64,000 nucleotides of DNA from Paramecium tetraurelia (taxonomy: Eukaryota; Ciliophora; Oligohymenophorea; Peniculida; Parameciidae). The notes beneath the pieces are model-generated. The model saw nothing but the letters and a program-made list of their open reading frames with translations. It was not told the DNA's origin and did not search any database. Below, piece by piece: positions 23,786 to 33,301 of the stretch; position 1 is the first letter of the stretch, and the number at the start of each line of letters is the position of its first letter. The stretch lies in assembly GCF_000165425.1 (NCBI RefSeq), contig NW_001799422.1, positions 63,206 to 127,205 on the forward strand, given 5' to 3'. The position numbers were made by a program, and so were the translations under genes.

Positions 23786-24135
23786 ATGGCTGAGAATGGA
23801 AAAACGAATGCGCGTATAGCTAGAAAAACTCGTAACATTCATTTTAAAGAGAATTGTGAGAATCTCTATTTGGGGTGACCGAGAATTAAGGCATCTCAAA
23901 AGAGGAACATGAGTCAGTTGGTTATTTTTTGAAAATATATGAATTATCTGGAAATAATCATAGTTCAAAAATAATGGAAATACGTTGACAGTTAAAATTT
24001 GGAAATTGTCATTATTATAAACCAGAATATGAAGTAAAATAAAACATGGCTTCATCGGATTAATTAGATTTTGAGAGTGTTTTTGATTAAAAGTTTATGT
24101 ATTATAATCAGTCGAAAAAGAGGTTTGCCGGATGA
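23786..24135 (+). CDS. Small protein, possibly PP1-inhibitor-like; one in-frame TGA
   Basis: ATG 23786 begins MAENGKTNARIARKTRNIHF. A 35-nt intron (GTGAGAATC..TTAAG) joins CISKEEHESVGYFLKIYE, and the frame then runs through a TGA to GNCHYYKPEYEVKQ and ends KKRFAG before TGA 24133-24135. The TGA could be skipped by a 42-nt intron (GTTGACAG..ACCAG), long for this genome. The order basic-(I/V)xF, EEH, SSK, C-x-Y-x-KP loosely resembles YPI1/PPP1R11 phosphatase-1 inhibitors; this is a weak guess. The stop lies only 27 bp from the end of the convergent gene, which supports the boundary. Confidence 0.45.
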
Positions 24136-24162
24136 AGTGGCTCTCCTCTTCAATCATTGATT

Positions 24163-24601
24163 TCAATCAAGAGAATTAAGGAATTCTTCCAAATCCTTTG
24201 TGTCATCTACAAGAGAGTCTTCCTGTGAGAAGTTTTTTATCATTGGGTTTTGAGCGTCGGCCCTTAAAGTCTCTATAAAACTAAGATCCTCATCAGCCGA
24301 ACAATCAGATCTTGCACTTTCTATTCTTTACAAGACTGGTTGCGATATCTTAATTGGTTTCAGAAGCCTCTACATCTGGATAATAATAAAATAATTATAA
24401 TGTTATTTTAATAATAATGATATTCTTTTTCACCTCACTTTTTCGGTAGTGAAATTTGTTTAAACCATATGAAATTTAACCATCCCGCAGAATGTCCCCT
24501 CCATAAAGACTTCCCGCCTTCTCTTAATCACTCCTGACTAAGTCTCCAGGATTACATAAAATTGTTGAAGTTCTTTAATTAGAATTTAGGGATGAACTCA
24601 T
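24163..24601 (-). CDS. Small acidic hypothetical protein with a 58-nt intron
   Basis: The ATG complementary to 24599-24601 begins MSSSLNSNQRTSTILCNPGD and reads to HYRKSE. A 58-nt AT-rich segment (starts GTGAAAAAG, ends TTATCCAG) must be removed to continue MQRLLKPIKISQPVLQRIES...EDLSFIETLRADAQNPM...DDTKDLEEFLNSLD and stop. The joined length is divisible by three (126 residues). The C-terminal half is acidic. The intron is more than twice the local norm and consists mostly of ATT/TAT repeats. No family recognised. Confidence 0.55.
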
Positions 24602-24652
24602 TTTTTAATTTTAAATTTATGTATATTTTGAATATTATTTCTTAATTTTCAA

Positions 24653-25566
24653 TCATTCCTTCACTCGCTTCTCAATTTCCTATAACACTTCCTCTTCTGG
24701 AGCTCCATTCATTAAAAACTCATGTTCCAATACTTACTGCAACGATATTCTCTTCTCGGGATCGCATTCTAACATAGCCATTATTAGGTTCTTGAACTCT
24801 TAAGGAAATTGCTATTGTCTAAATGATTCGCATTTGCTCCAGAAAAGCTCGAATTGCTTACTCTGGATTAAACCCCACCAGCCATCCTTTACATTGGGGT
24901 CGTTTGTTTGAAATGGAGGGAATCCCATGACTACGATAAATAACACTACACCCAAAGCGAAGATGTCACATTTAAATAGGTTTACTTACGGACTAACATA
25001 CAACTCAGGTGCTGTGTAACCAGGAGTGCCTCCAGGAGGTCTTTACGGCTCATTACAGATGCGAGCAAAGCCAAAATCACAAAGTTTCAAATTGTAATCT
25101 GCAGCTATTAATATATTCTCAGGCTTTATGTCACAATGGGCTATCGATGCAGCATGAAGTGTAACAAGCACTTTTATAAGATAGGCTGCCAAAGTCTTTG
25201 CAAATGACAACTGGAAGGGACCCTTTCTCAAGATTTTCAAAAATGTGTCATTAGGCATATACTCTAATAGAACACAAGTGTAATCTTAAGCGTATCCTTT
25301 CAACAAAACTATTCCTGTATGGTCTATGCGTTTAAGAATTTGTATTTCGTTCGCTAAATAAATTGTAATTAAACCTGGAGATTTATTATGTGATCCTGTG
25401 ATAAATTAGTTAGCACTTTTAGAGCAAACATTTCCCCTGTTTTCTTATGCATGGCCAAGTAGACTCTCGCATCATGCCCTTGACCCAGAGGAGGGTTCAA
25501 ACTCACAACAAAACATGTTTAGAAGTCTTGCTGAGTGAAAACAAAAATATTGTTTCCAGATTACAT
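24653..25566 (-). CDS. Ser/Thr protein kinase, CAMK-like (one-base frame problem)
   Basis: Nearly complete kinase domain: Gly-loop LGQGHDARVYLAMHKKTGE, FALKVL with the catalytic Lys, NEIQILKRIDHTGIVLLKGY, LLEYMPNDTFLKIL, catalytic loop HCDIKPENILI, DFG in LKLCDFGFARI, activation segment ending GTPGYTAPELYVSP, then CDIFALGVVLFIVVMGFPPF and a C-lobe ending RISLQQVLEHEFL. All invariant residues are present. Between ALKVL and NEIQIL the only plausible introns (21 or 42 nt) are multiples of three, but the frame must change by one base, so a small indel is likely. Starts at ATG 25564-25566; about 295 residues. Ciliates carry hundreds of such kinases; substrate unknown. Confidence 0.8.
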
Positions 25567-26007
25567 AATATATTAGTTCTTGTTTAATTTAAAATTTAAA
25601 TATTGAAAAATCACTTGATATTTTATCTGCTTTTTGAACTCAAAATCTATATATATCATTCTCATTTATTAATGATATTTTATTTAATAGGAGATCGTCT
25701 CAAGTTTGATTCCTTTAGTTATTTTCTTATGTATCTAATATAATTATTAAATGAAAATTATAAACTGAATTTTTACAAATTACCTCTGCTTACAATTCAC
25801 TTTGAATGAAGAAAAGAATATGTCAAAACAAATGTATTTAGTATGTGTGATAGATCTATTTATTAATAAAAATATGTAAATAGCATTCATCTTAATAGTT
25901 TGATTTTACAAAAAAACAGACTTAGAGAATATAGTTAAAAAGATTATTGAAATGCTAGAGTAGAAAAGAAACAATATAAAATAATAATTATTTAAGAAAA
26001 ACGAAAT
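25567..26007. other. Intergenic region
   Basis: About 440 bp of AT-rich spacer between the kinase start and the TTLL stop, both on the minus strand. No gene or repeat seen. Confidence 0.5.
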
Positions 26008-28309
26008 TCATACTCCTTACTCATATCGTTATTTTGTATAATTTTATTACATTAAAATTGGAAGTGATTATAGTTTATATCCCTTTGGAGGATGTTATAG
26101 TTTTAAGCTAAAAACTTTTGGTTTCACAAATGAACCATTTTGTATCTACACTTATTATTAATAGGAAATTGAATGTTATTAGATTGGAGGTTGATAATGT
26201 GGTTAGGGTTAAAAGTATAACTAATTTAAATTGTATAATTTACTTATTCTTAGTCAAACTATTTAAGTTGTTTGTTTTATTTTCTGATAGAAAACTTCTT
26301 CTCGTTTTTTTAATCTTGAATGGATTTAATTTACATTAATGGAGATAGATTTGATAGAGAATTTTATTGACTCATCTAAATCATCTAAAAGCTAGAATTA
26401 TCCTATTTGCTTTCTGCTCTTCTAAATTGAATTAAATCAATAAGTTATATTTCTGGAATTCTCTTTTCAGCAAAATTGTATAAATCTTTGAGTGATTCTG
26501 ATTGTTGATAATCCTCATAGGTCACAAAATTATCAGGCTCCAGTTGAGGTTAAGATAAAATGGGTTCTTGTCCCTACTATAGAATTTACTCTGGTTCTTC
26601 TTAAGTGACTTCTTGATCAGCCTTCGTAGTTTTGGTAGGGTATAAATTGGTGTTGACTTTGCTTTAGACATGCTTGTACAATTAGCTTTTCTAATTCAAA
26701 ATTGGCTTTTAAGTGCAAGATTGCGGTTTAGGCAACTCAGCAATCGTATCCCTTTTCATGTTCCGTCTTATATCTAATGAGAATAAAAATGAGATGTACT
26801 TGCTCCAGTCCAATCCTCATACAATTTCTAAGCATGTTGTAAGTATTCATCATATGATTTATCACACGGATATATCAATTCAAAATCTCCTTTGTTTCTT
26901 GACTCATATTCATCTCTCTCTTTTTAGGCCTACATTTTGAGGACTCTCTTCTCCTCGTATGATAATTTAGTCTTTTTTCCAGTAAGAACTCGTTTTTGCA
27001 TTTGATCCTTCTTTTATGAGATGATATCATTCTTTGTTTTGACATTGATATTCATTAATGTGATAGCATCTCTGATCAGATTCTTTTTGATATAGGAATC
27101 CAATGGAGTATCAGTAGTAAAACTAGGAGTGTGATTGACTTCCAATAAATATGGTTTAAGTGAGCTATCAATTAAAATATCGAAACCAAGAATTTCAAAG
27201 CACATATTGTTTGCATAATTTTCTACTTGTGTATAGTTTTATTGTAGTATTGGTTGAACGGCACAAAACGTTTTTATTATTAAATCTTTGATATCACTCA
27301 ACAATTAGTCTACGTTTTATTTCTATATAACTAGTTATTAATTATACTTAAATTCTTAATAAATCAAAGACACTAGTCATACTTCTTTTGTGTCCTACAT
27401 CCATTTTCTTTTCGTCCTCATTGAATATGAAATTAGGATTGTCCTTATTAATAGCATAATTGGTCAGATGCATACAAGCGTCTTCAAGATTCGTTGAGTG
27501 AGGGGAGGAATATAATTAAGTGGCAAATCGAGCTAAACCTTCCTTATATAAGTATATTCTTAAAGGATCACAACCACAAATCATTACGTACATTCTTAAG
27601 TCAAATTTTAATCCATCTATCAGTAACGGTTTATGAATATATCTTTGAGCAACATAATGTTCTTGAGGATTAATTGAGTCAATCGATCTAGTCAAGAATA
27701 TACCTTTTAGTTATTATTTTATTGAGTACCCTTTCCTTAACAAGAAGCTTCTGGTTTTACAATAAAGGTCTTTGCTTTCCCCTTTTGAAACTAGGCTTTG
27801 AAATCTCCATACTCACTTGGAAGCATCCAAGTTCTAGGGTAGAAATCATAATCATCTGGATATTATTTTTGCATTTTATTGAGATTACGACCAAGGTGAT
27901 TTTTTCTTGCTAAAGAGTACATACCTGGAAAATGATTAATTCTTTAATGAGCTAATCATATAAATTAGAACTTTACGTTGCATTTTAGAGAGAGTCTCAG
28001 GTAGTACAGCATTATCAGTCCAGCAAAAGTCCCAATTATTGTTTTCAAGATAAGGAACATAAGACAATTTAAACTTGTAAATCATCTTACCAACAAATTT
28101 AACAACAGGATACTAAGTGTCTATTTAATGATATACTAAATACCTGAAACATTCATTATTAACTTCTTGCTAGAATTTACAACTTTCTTTTTCTTCTTTT
28201 TTACTTAAATTTGTTCTTCCTCGCTCTCTGACTCCTATGATACTTCGTCATCGTCTGCTTCACTATCCTCAAAATCTCCATTAAAAGGCATTTCTTTTTC
28301 CTATTTCAT
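26008..28309 (-). CDS. TTLL: Tubulin tyrosine ligase-like protein (TTLL, probable polyglutamylase)
   Basis: Six introns (23, 25, 26, 25, 26 and 23 nt) give 717 residues. After an acidic N-terminus ([17 protein letters not shown]) comes the TTL fold: [95 protein letters not shown] and [20 protein letters not shown] followed by [15 protein letters not shown], the ATP/Mg site. The order fits the TTLL6/13-like glutamylase group. Such enzymes add glutamates to tubulin of cilia and cortical microtubules, abundant in ciliates. The C-terminal ~250 residues are a basic region then Gln/Pro-rich tail ending RYEQGV. The TTL core is certain; exact class is inference. Confidence 0.92.
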
Positions 28310-28340
28310 TTTTTTATATACAGTTATTAAAATAATAATA

Positions 28341-28676
28341 ATGCTTTCAGAGCCTTTTGTTTTACTAAAGAATTATCGCTAATAACAAGATGCCTTAAAA
28401 TTAACATAAAAGACGAAGTTGATACCAATTCAAAAGAAACTAGTTAAGAAAACTCATGTTCCAAAATATTTGACGAATGATAAAGAAAGAAACTCATAAA
28501 GGAGTCAAACTCAACCTGAATAATCCATCGAACCTTTGATTCAAATGCAATTATATTCAGATGATCAAATAAACGAAGATTAGTATTCTCCTCTCTTATT
28601 CAATGAGTACAAATTCGCTTTTCATGACTCATTTTGTTGGAACATAAATCTATCAGACGAGGCATTTGAGATTTGA
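28341..28676 (+). CDS. Small hypothetical protein
   Basis: An intronless frame from ATG 28341 encodes 111 residues: MLSEPFVLLKNYRQQQDALK, a basic middle (KKLVKKTHVPKYL), a Gln-rich linker, and a C-terminal segment YSPLLFNEYKFAFHDSFCWN. It ends DEAFEI at TGA 28674-28676. Divergent from TTLL with only 31 bp between starts, so promoters must overlap. No family recognised. Confidence 0.5.
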
Positions 28677-29262
28677 GATGACTCTTACCTAGACAATCGA
28701 AAAAATACCAAAATGAATTAACATAATAAGATTAATCAAATCGTTCCTTTTTGCTTCTCAAATAAAAATATCTTTATAAATGTTCTCAACTTGATTTCTA
28801 AACCATTCAAAGTTTGAATCAGTATCATTTGAGATATTATATTTTATTTAAAATTAGCAACATAATAAATAGATGTTCTATAATTGGCTCAACAATCCTT
28901 CAATTTTTTTAAATCTAAATAAATCCTATAATAATTAGATGGTTTATGAAAAAATGAAGAATCGCACAATATTATAAACAAAATCATCCTAGTTATTAAG
29001 TTATCATTGGACATTTCAGAATTCTAAGATGAAATGGATTCATTATATATAAAGAAATGTAAAAATAAATTTTGAGCACTTTGGATAATTATCATACTGC
29101 TGTTTTGAGTTTATATATAGATTAGACACAGAACAAATGGAATTGGGATGTTGTAAAGGAAATATGAAAAGAAGCTAAATAGGTTTGTAGTGTAGATTAA
29201 TAATATATAACATGGTTATGTTAATTTGAGATTTAAATTAAATCTTTTTTTTTAAAAGTATT
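28677..29262. other. Intergenic region, promoter side of eS31 gene
   Basis: About 590 bp, very AT-rich, between two + strand genes. No convincing coding frame, RNA or repeat seen. Holds the promoter of the ribosomal protein gene. Confidence 0.5.
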
Positions 29263-29848
29263 ATGATTATCTAGGTGGGTCACCTTAATGGAGAGGTGAA
29301 AACATACAACTTAGCAGACTAGAGTACTGCAAGTTAATTAATGAATATTTTGAACTCCGAATTGGCATGTGATGTTCAATTGGTTTAATGTGGTGAATTA
29401 GTGAGTGCATCATCAATTTTGGCTGGAGAGAGAATCTATTATGTCACAGTCGATGCTGAAGGAGGAAAGAAAAAGAAGAAGAAGAAGAAGAATTTCGCAA
29501 AGCCCAAGAAGAAGAAGCACAGACACCGAAAGGTTAAGTTGGCTACTCTTAAATTGTACAATGTTGACAACAAAGGAGTAGTTTAAAGATCACATAAATA
29601 ATGTCCTTAATGTCCTTAAGGTGTGTACATGGCTAAACACTTCGACAGACATTATTGTGGAACTTGTCATCAAACCTTTAGAATGGACGAGGCAACAGTA
29701 ATTGTTAAATTTTATATCTAAGATTAAAGCCAACTTAGAAGCAATCAAAAAATAATAAGCTCTCAAAGCTGCTCAAGCCGCCGCTGCTGCCCCAGCTGGT
29801 GGTGCTGCCGATAAAGCTGCTGGAGGAAAAAAAGGCAAGAAGAAGTGA
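29263..29848 (+). CDS. RPS31: Ubiquitin-like domain fused to ribosomal protein eS31 (S27a)
   Basis: One 25-nt intron gives 186 residues. Residues 1-67 form a strongly diverged ubiquitin-like unit (VGHLNGEVKTYNLADQ, ACDVQLVQCGELV) ending VDAEGG, so the processing Gly-Gly is kept. An all-lysine stretch and the eS31 body follow: KPKKKKHRHRKVKLATLKLY, two CxxC-type zinc pairs in CPQCPQGVYMAKHFDRHYCG and CGTCHQTF. Unlike most eS31 it has a C-terminal Ala-rich/Lys tail (LKAAQAAAAAPAGGA, GGKKGKKK). It is a 40S subunit protein near the decoding centre; the N-terminal unit acts as chaperone and is cleaved in other eukaryotes. Only 25 bp precede the next gene. Confidence 0.93.
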
Positions 29849-29873
29849 CATATATTTAGTATATTAATAAATT

Positions 29874-31560
29874 ATGCAATAAAGTTCATCCATCTCTACA
29901 AAATAAGCTGAATAGGATAACCTAATTCTAGCTATTTCAATGATTGGATCTTATATACGATAACCCACAGATCATAGTTCACCAGAAAACCGTTTGCTTT
30001 TTTTGGCTTATTCAAATGACTTGGAACAATTTTCAGATTTGTTAAGATCAAGACCACTTGATCTATCAGTTATCTAGAATTTCGAAGGTTATACTGTTCT
30101 ACATTATGCTTGTTACAATAATAGTTATCAGATGTGTGAAATAATAATAAACTATTAAGAAAGAAGAGAGAACAACCCATTAAATATGGAGAAATTTATC
30201 AATTCTGTCGCTATTGATAAATTTACTCCTCTGCACTTTGCTGCTTAACGAGGAAATCTACAGATTTTGAATCTTTTAAAATTAAAAGGAGCCGACTTAA
30301 AAGCTACAAGTTAATAAGGTTTAAATATAATGCATGTTGGTGCATAAGGAAATCAACCCAATAGCATTGTATTTGCTCTTGCTAATGGAATTAAATTAGT
30401 TGATTTTGATATAAATGGAGGCACCGCCTTGCATTGGGCATGCCTTAAAGGTTGTGAGGACTCTGCTAATTACTTGCTACCATTAATAGAATAAAAAAAA
30501 CCGTATTTTCCACTAAACTCTCTAGATTCTCATCAATACACACCTTTACATTTGGCTGTTCATAGTGGAAATACTAAATTAGTTAAGAAATTGTTATTTT
30601 ATGGGGCTGATAAGAAAATAAAAGGATATGAGAATAAAACTCCTGCTAATATGGCTGAGGAGAATGATTTTAAGAACATATACAATCTGCTTACTAAAAA
30701 ACGTGGTTTCCTCATCTCTTTTTTTAATCTGAAATAGGGTCTAAAGAGAGTAAGGAAAAATAGGTTAGAATTAATGAGATTTGGTGGATTCATGATTTTT
30801 CTTTTGGTATCTTATTTATTTTATATGGTCGATGATTTCACACCAATAGTCCCAGATTACATTTTCTTTGGAATTACTTTACTTTTTTTTATTTTAATTG
30901 TTTGTTCTAATCCTGGCTATTAAATTAGAAGACAAGAACCACTCTATACTTTAATTACAGCCTTTAATCACCAAGACATATGTCCAATTTGTAACGTTGT
31001 AAAATTACCAAGAAGTAAGCATTGCGACATTTGCCAAAGATGTGTTTTGATTTATGATCATCACTGCCCTTGGATTAATAATTGTGTAACATATTTATAT
31101 ATATATTCACTAGGTTGGTGCAGAGAATCATTTGATTTTCATTTCCTTTTTAATTTCATTGGAAGCATCACTTATTTATGCTCTATTCAGAACGATATCC
31201 TAATGTTTTGTAGGTAATTAGAATGAATTGGAATTCTTTGATGAACCTTTAATATTTTGGGCAATCTTATCTATCAATATTTTAATCGAAATTATTTTTG
31301 CATTGGGAATCACACTTCTTCTTGTGACTTAGATCTATAACATTTTTCTAGGTAAGACTACTTTCGAGAGATTTGCAGTTCAAAATTAAAATTCTACTAT
31401 GAGATCAGTCACAGCCGATTCAAATAAAAGTTCATTAATTGAAGATGATTTACCCTCTTAAAAAAAAGATCGATTCGTTCGATGTTCATGTAAAAATCTC
31501 TTCAATTTCCTAACAAATGGAGCAACCTAGAGAAAAAAAGAACAAGCTATAAGATTTTGA
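29874..31560 (+). CDS. Ankyrin-repeat DHHC palmitoyltransferase
   Basis: One 28-nt intron just after the active site gives 552 residues. The N-terminal ~270 residues hold ankyrin repeats ([80 protein letters not shown]). Four hydrophobic segments surround the zinc-binding [23 protein letters not shown] followed by [20 protein letters not shown], containing the catalytic DHHC. This is the HIP14/Akr1 architecture: S-acylation of cytoplasmic proteins at Golgi or plasma membrane, with ankyrins recruiting substrates. The start lies 25 bp after the eS31 stop, so the intergenic promoter is extremely short or lies within the upstream gene. Confidence 0.95.
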
Positions 31561-32133
31561 TGATTTTTATATTGTATTTTAGTAATTCAGATTATTTGAA
31601 AACAAGAGTACAATTTCTCCTTGTTATTATATTCATTTTTGTTATTCACTCAAATATAATTAACTTAGATTAGCTATATAAATTCATTCAATTTATTTAA
31701 GATTTCTTGAAATAAAAAATATTGTTCAGACAAATTCTAAAATCAGTTATTCACAATAGAACCACATTATAATATTGTTTACACTTGGTTCATATGTTCC
31801 TTACTGAAATTATTGGGTGATAATAAATGATTTGGACATTGTTCTGTTATTCCTAATTTAACAACCAATTTTTATACACCCTAGACTTCCTTTAATATAT
31901 TTTGACAAATTTTTAGAGTGCAAAAACTAAGTATGGAACTTAATTACGTGTTTATCAGATAAAATTGATTGGCATATACATATAATTATACATATTTGAT
32001 GTATAATTTGTTAATCTTGCCAAATTGACGAATTTATATGATTAATTTTTCATAATTATTCTGAGAAATGTTACATATTAAGATTTAATTCAAAATTCAT
32101 TTTTGTTGAGGGTTATTTATATAAATAATAAAA
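31561..32133. other. Intergenic region
   Basis: About 570 bp of AT-rich spacer between two + strand genes; no convincing ORF, RNA or repeat. Confidence 0.5.
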
Positions 32134-33199
32134 ATGAGTAGACAAAGGGTAAACTCCAAGTATTAATATAATTCTCATGATTAGGTCACCTACTGTAAAC
32201 AAGCAAATTAGGAAACACAGCAAGGATTCAGATTCAAGTTCTTCAGAAAGAAGGTATGGAAAATTTTGGAAACCAAATGAAGATGCACTGTTGATTGAAT
32301 TACACTCTAAATACAATGCTAATTGGGGTTTAATTGCTGGGGAAATTCCTGGAAGGAACCTAAGTCAGTGTTAACAAAGATGGAAGCGTATAAATCCAAA
32401 TAAGGTTGGATTTTAAAGTTTATATATTTATAGACCAAATTACGTAAGCAGTGGAGTGATGAAGAGGACAAGCGAGTGATTCTGTTTGTTCAATAATATG
32501 GTCGAAATTGGAAAGTTATAGAAGGATTTATGGAAGGCAGATCAAGTAAATAGATAAGAGAGAGGTTTTTAAATAATTTGGATCCAGAGATCAACCATTA
32601 AAAATTTACTCCCTAGGAGGATAAAATAATTTTAGAATAGTATCGAATTTATGGCCCAAAATGGAGTGAGATTGCAAAGATGTTGGATAGAAGACCTGTA
32701 TTAATGTATTTAAACATAGGAAAACTAAGTGAAGAATAGATTTTATTCGTTTATTAAGAGAGTGCACATGTTGGAGGAGAAATCGGATGATGATGATGAT
32801 GATGGGAATTCTTCGTTTTCTGAATAGCCCAATATTCCTCAGCCAATTCCTATTTATTAGCCTTTGGAGACTATTTAATCGATCAAAGAGGAACATGACA
32901 ATACTAAGAATGATTCAATAAGAAACGATTCATTTATGAATATTTAAAATCGAACACCATCGCATAGAATTCAACCATCAATTGGTTTAATTTAAGGATT
33001 AGATTCTTTTGATTCAAAATAATTTGAAGGGATTCATTCGCAAGACATTTCTCCTTTCCATTAGAGGAGGATATTGATGGACTATAGTCCAATTAATTTT
33101 GAGTATGCACATCATCATCCAAACTTCGATAATGTGTAAGAGGATGTGAGAGAATTGAGAAGTTAGATAGAATGTATAAGTTTGGAAAAGATTAATTGA
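32134..33199 (+). CDS. Three-repeat MYB (c-Myb-like R1R2R3) DNA-binding protein
   Basis: Three introns (25, 29 and 22 nt) give 329 residues. Three tandem MYB repeats are visible: R1 FWKPNEDALLIELHSKYNAN ... WGLIAGEIPGRNLSQCQQRW; R2 RKQWSDEEDKRVILFVQQYG ... WKVIEGFMEGRSSKQIRERF; R3 HQKFTPQEDKIILEQYRIYG ... WSEIAKMLDRRPENQVKNRF. The spaced tryptophans and NQVKNRFYS recognition helix are typical of c-Myb-type factors. The C-terminal half is acidic then Asp/Asn/Gln-rich and may be regulatory. It likely acts as a nuclear transcription factor. The last intron falls inside the R3 recognition helix, and its removal is required to recover the motif. Confidence 0.92.
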
Positions 33200-33206
33200 A
33201 GTTTTA

Positions 33207-33231
33207 ATTTATTTATTTATTTATTTATTTA
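33207..33231. repeat. (ATTT)n microsatellite
   Basis: About six tandem ATTT units directly after the MYB gene stop, in the short spacer before the PARP gene. Confidence 0.9.
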
Positions 33232-33301
33232 ATTATTGCTTTTAGCAAAACAAGTATCATAATTTTATCAAATTTAATTTAAATTCATTTACATAAATAA
33301 A

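Noticed and set aside
23735-24055. 106-aa minus-strand ORF
   Set aside because: Overlaps the + strand small gene; composition is random-like and the + frame has better codon use and an intron.
26118-26339. 73-aa + strand hydrophobic ORF
   Set aside because: Lies antisense over the 3' exons of the TTLL gene, where the minus strand reads a Gln/Pro-rich tail with a good 23-nt intron.
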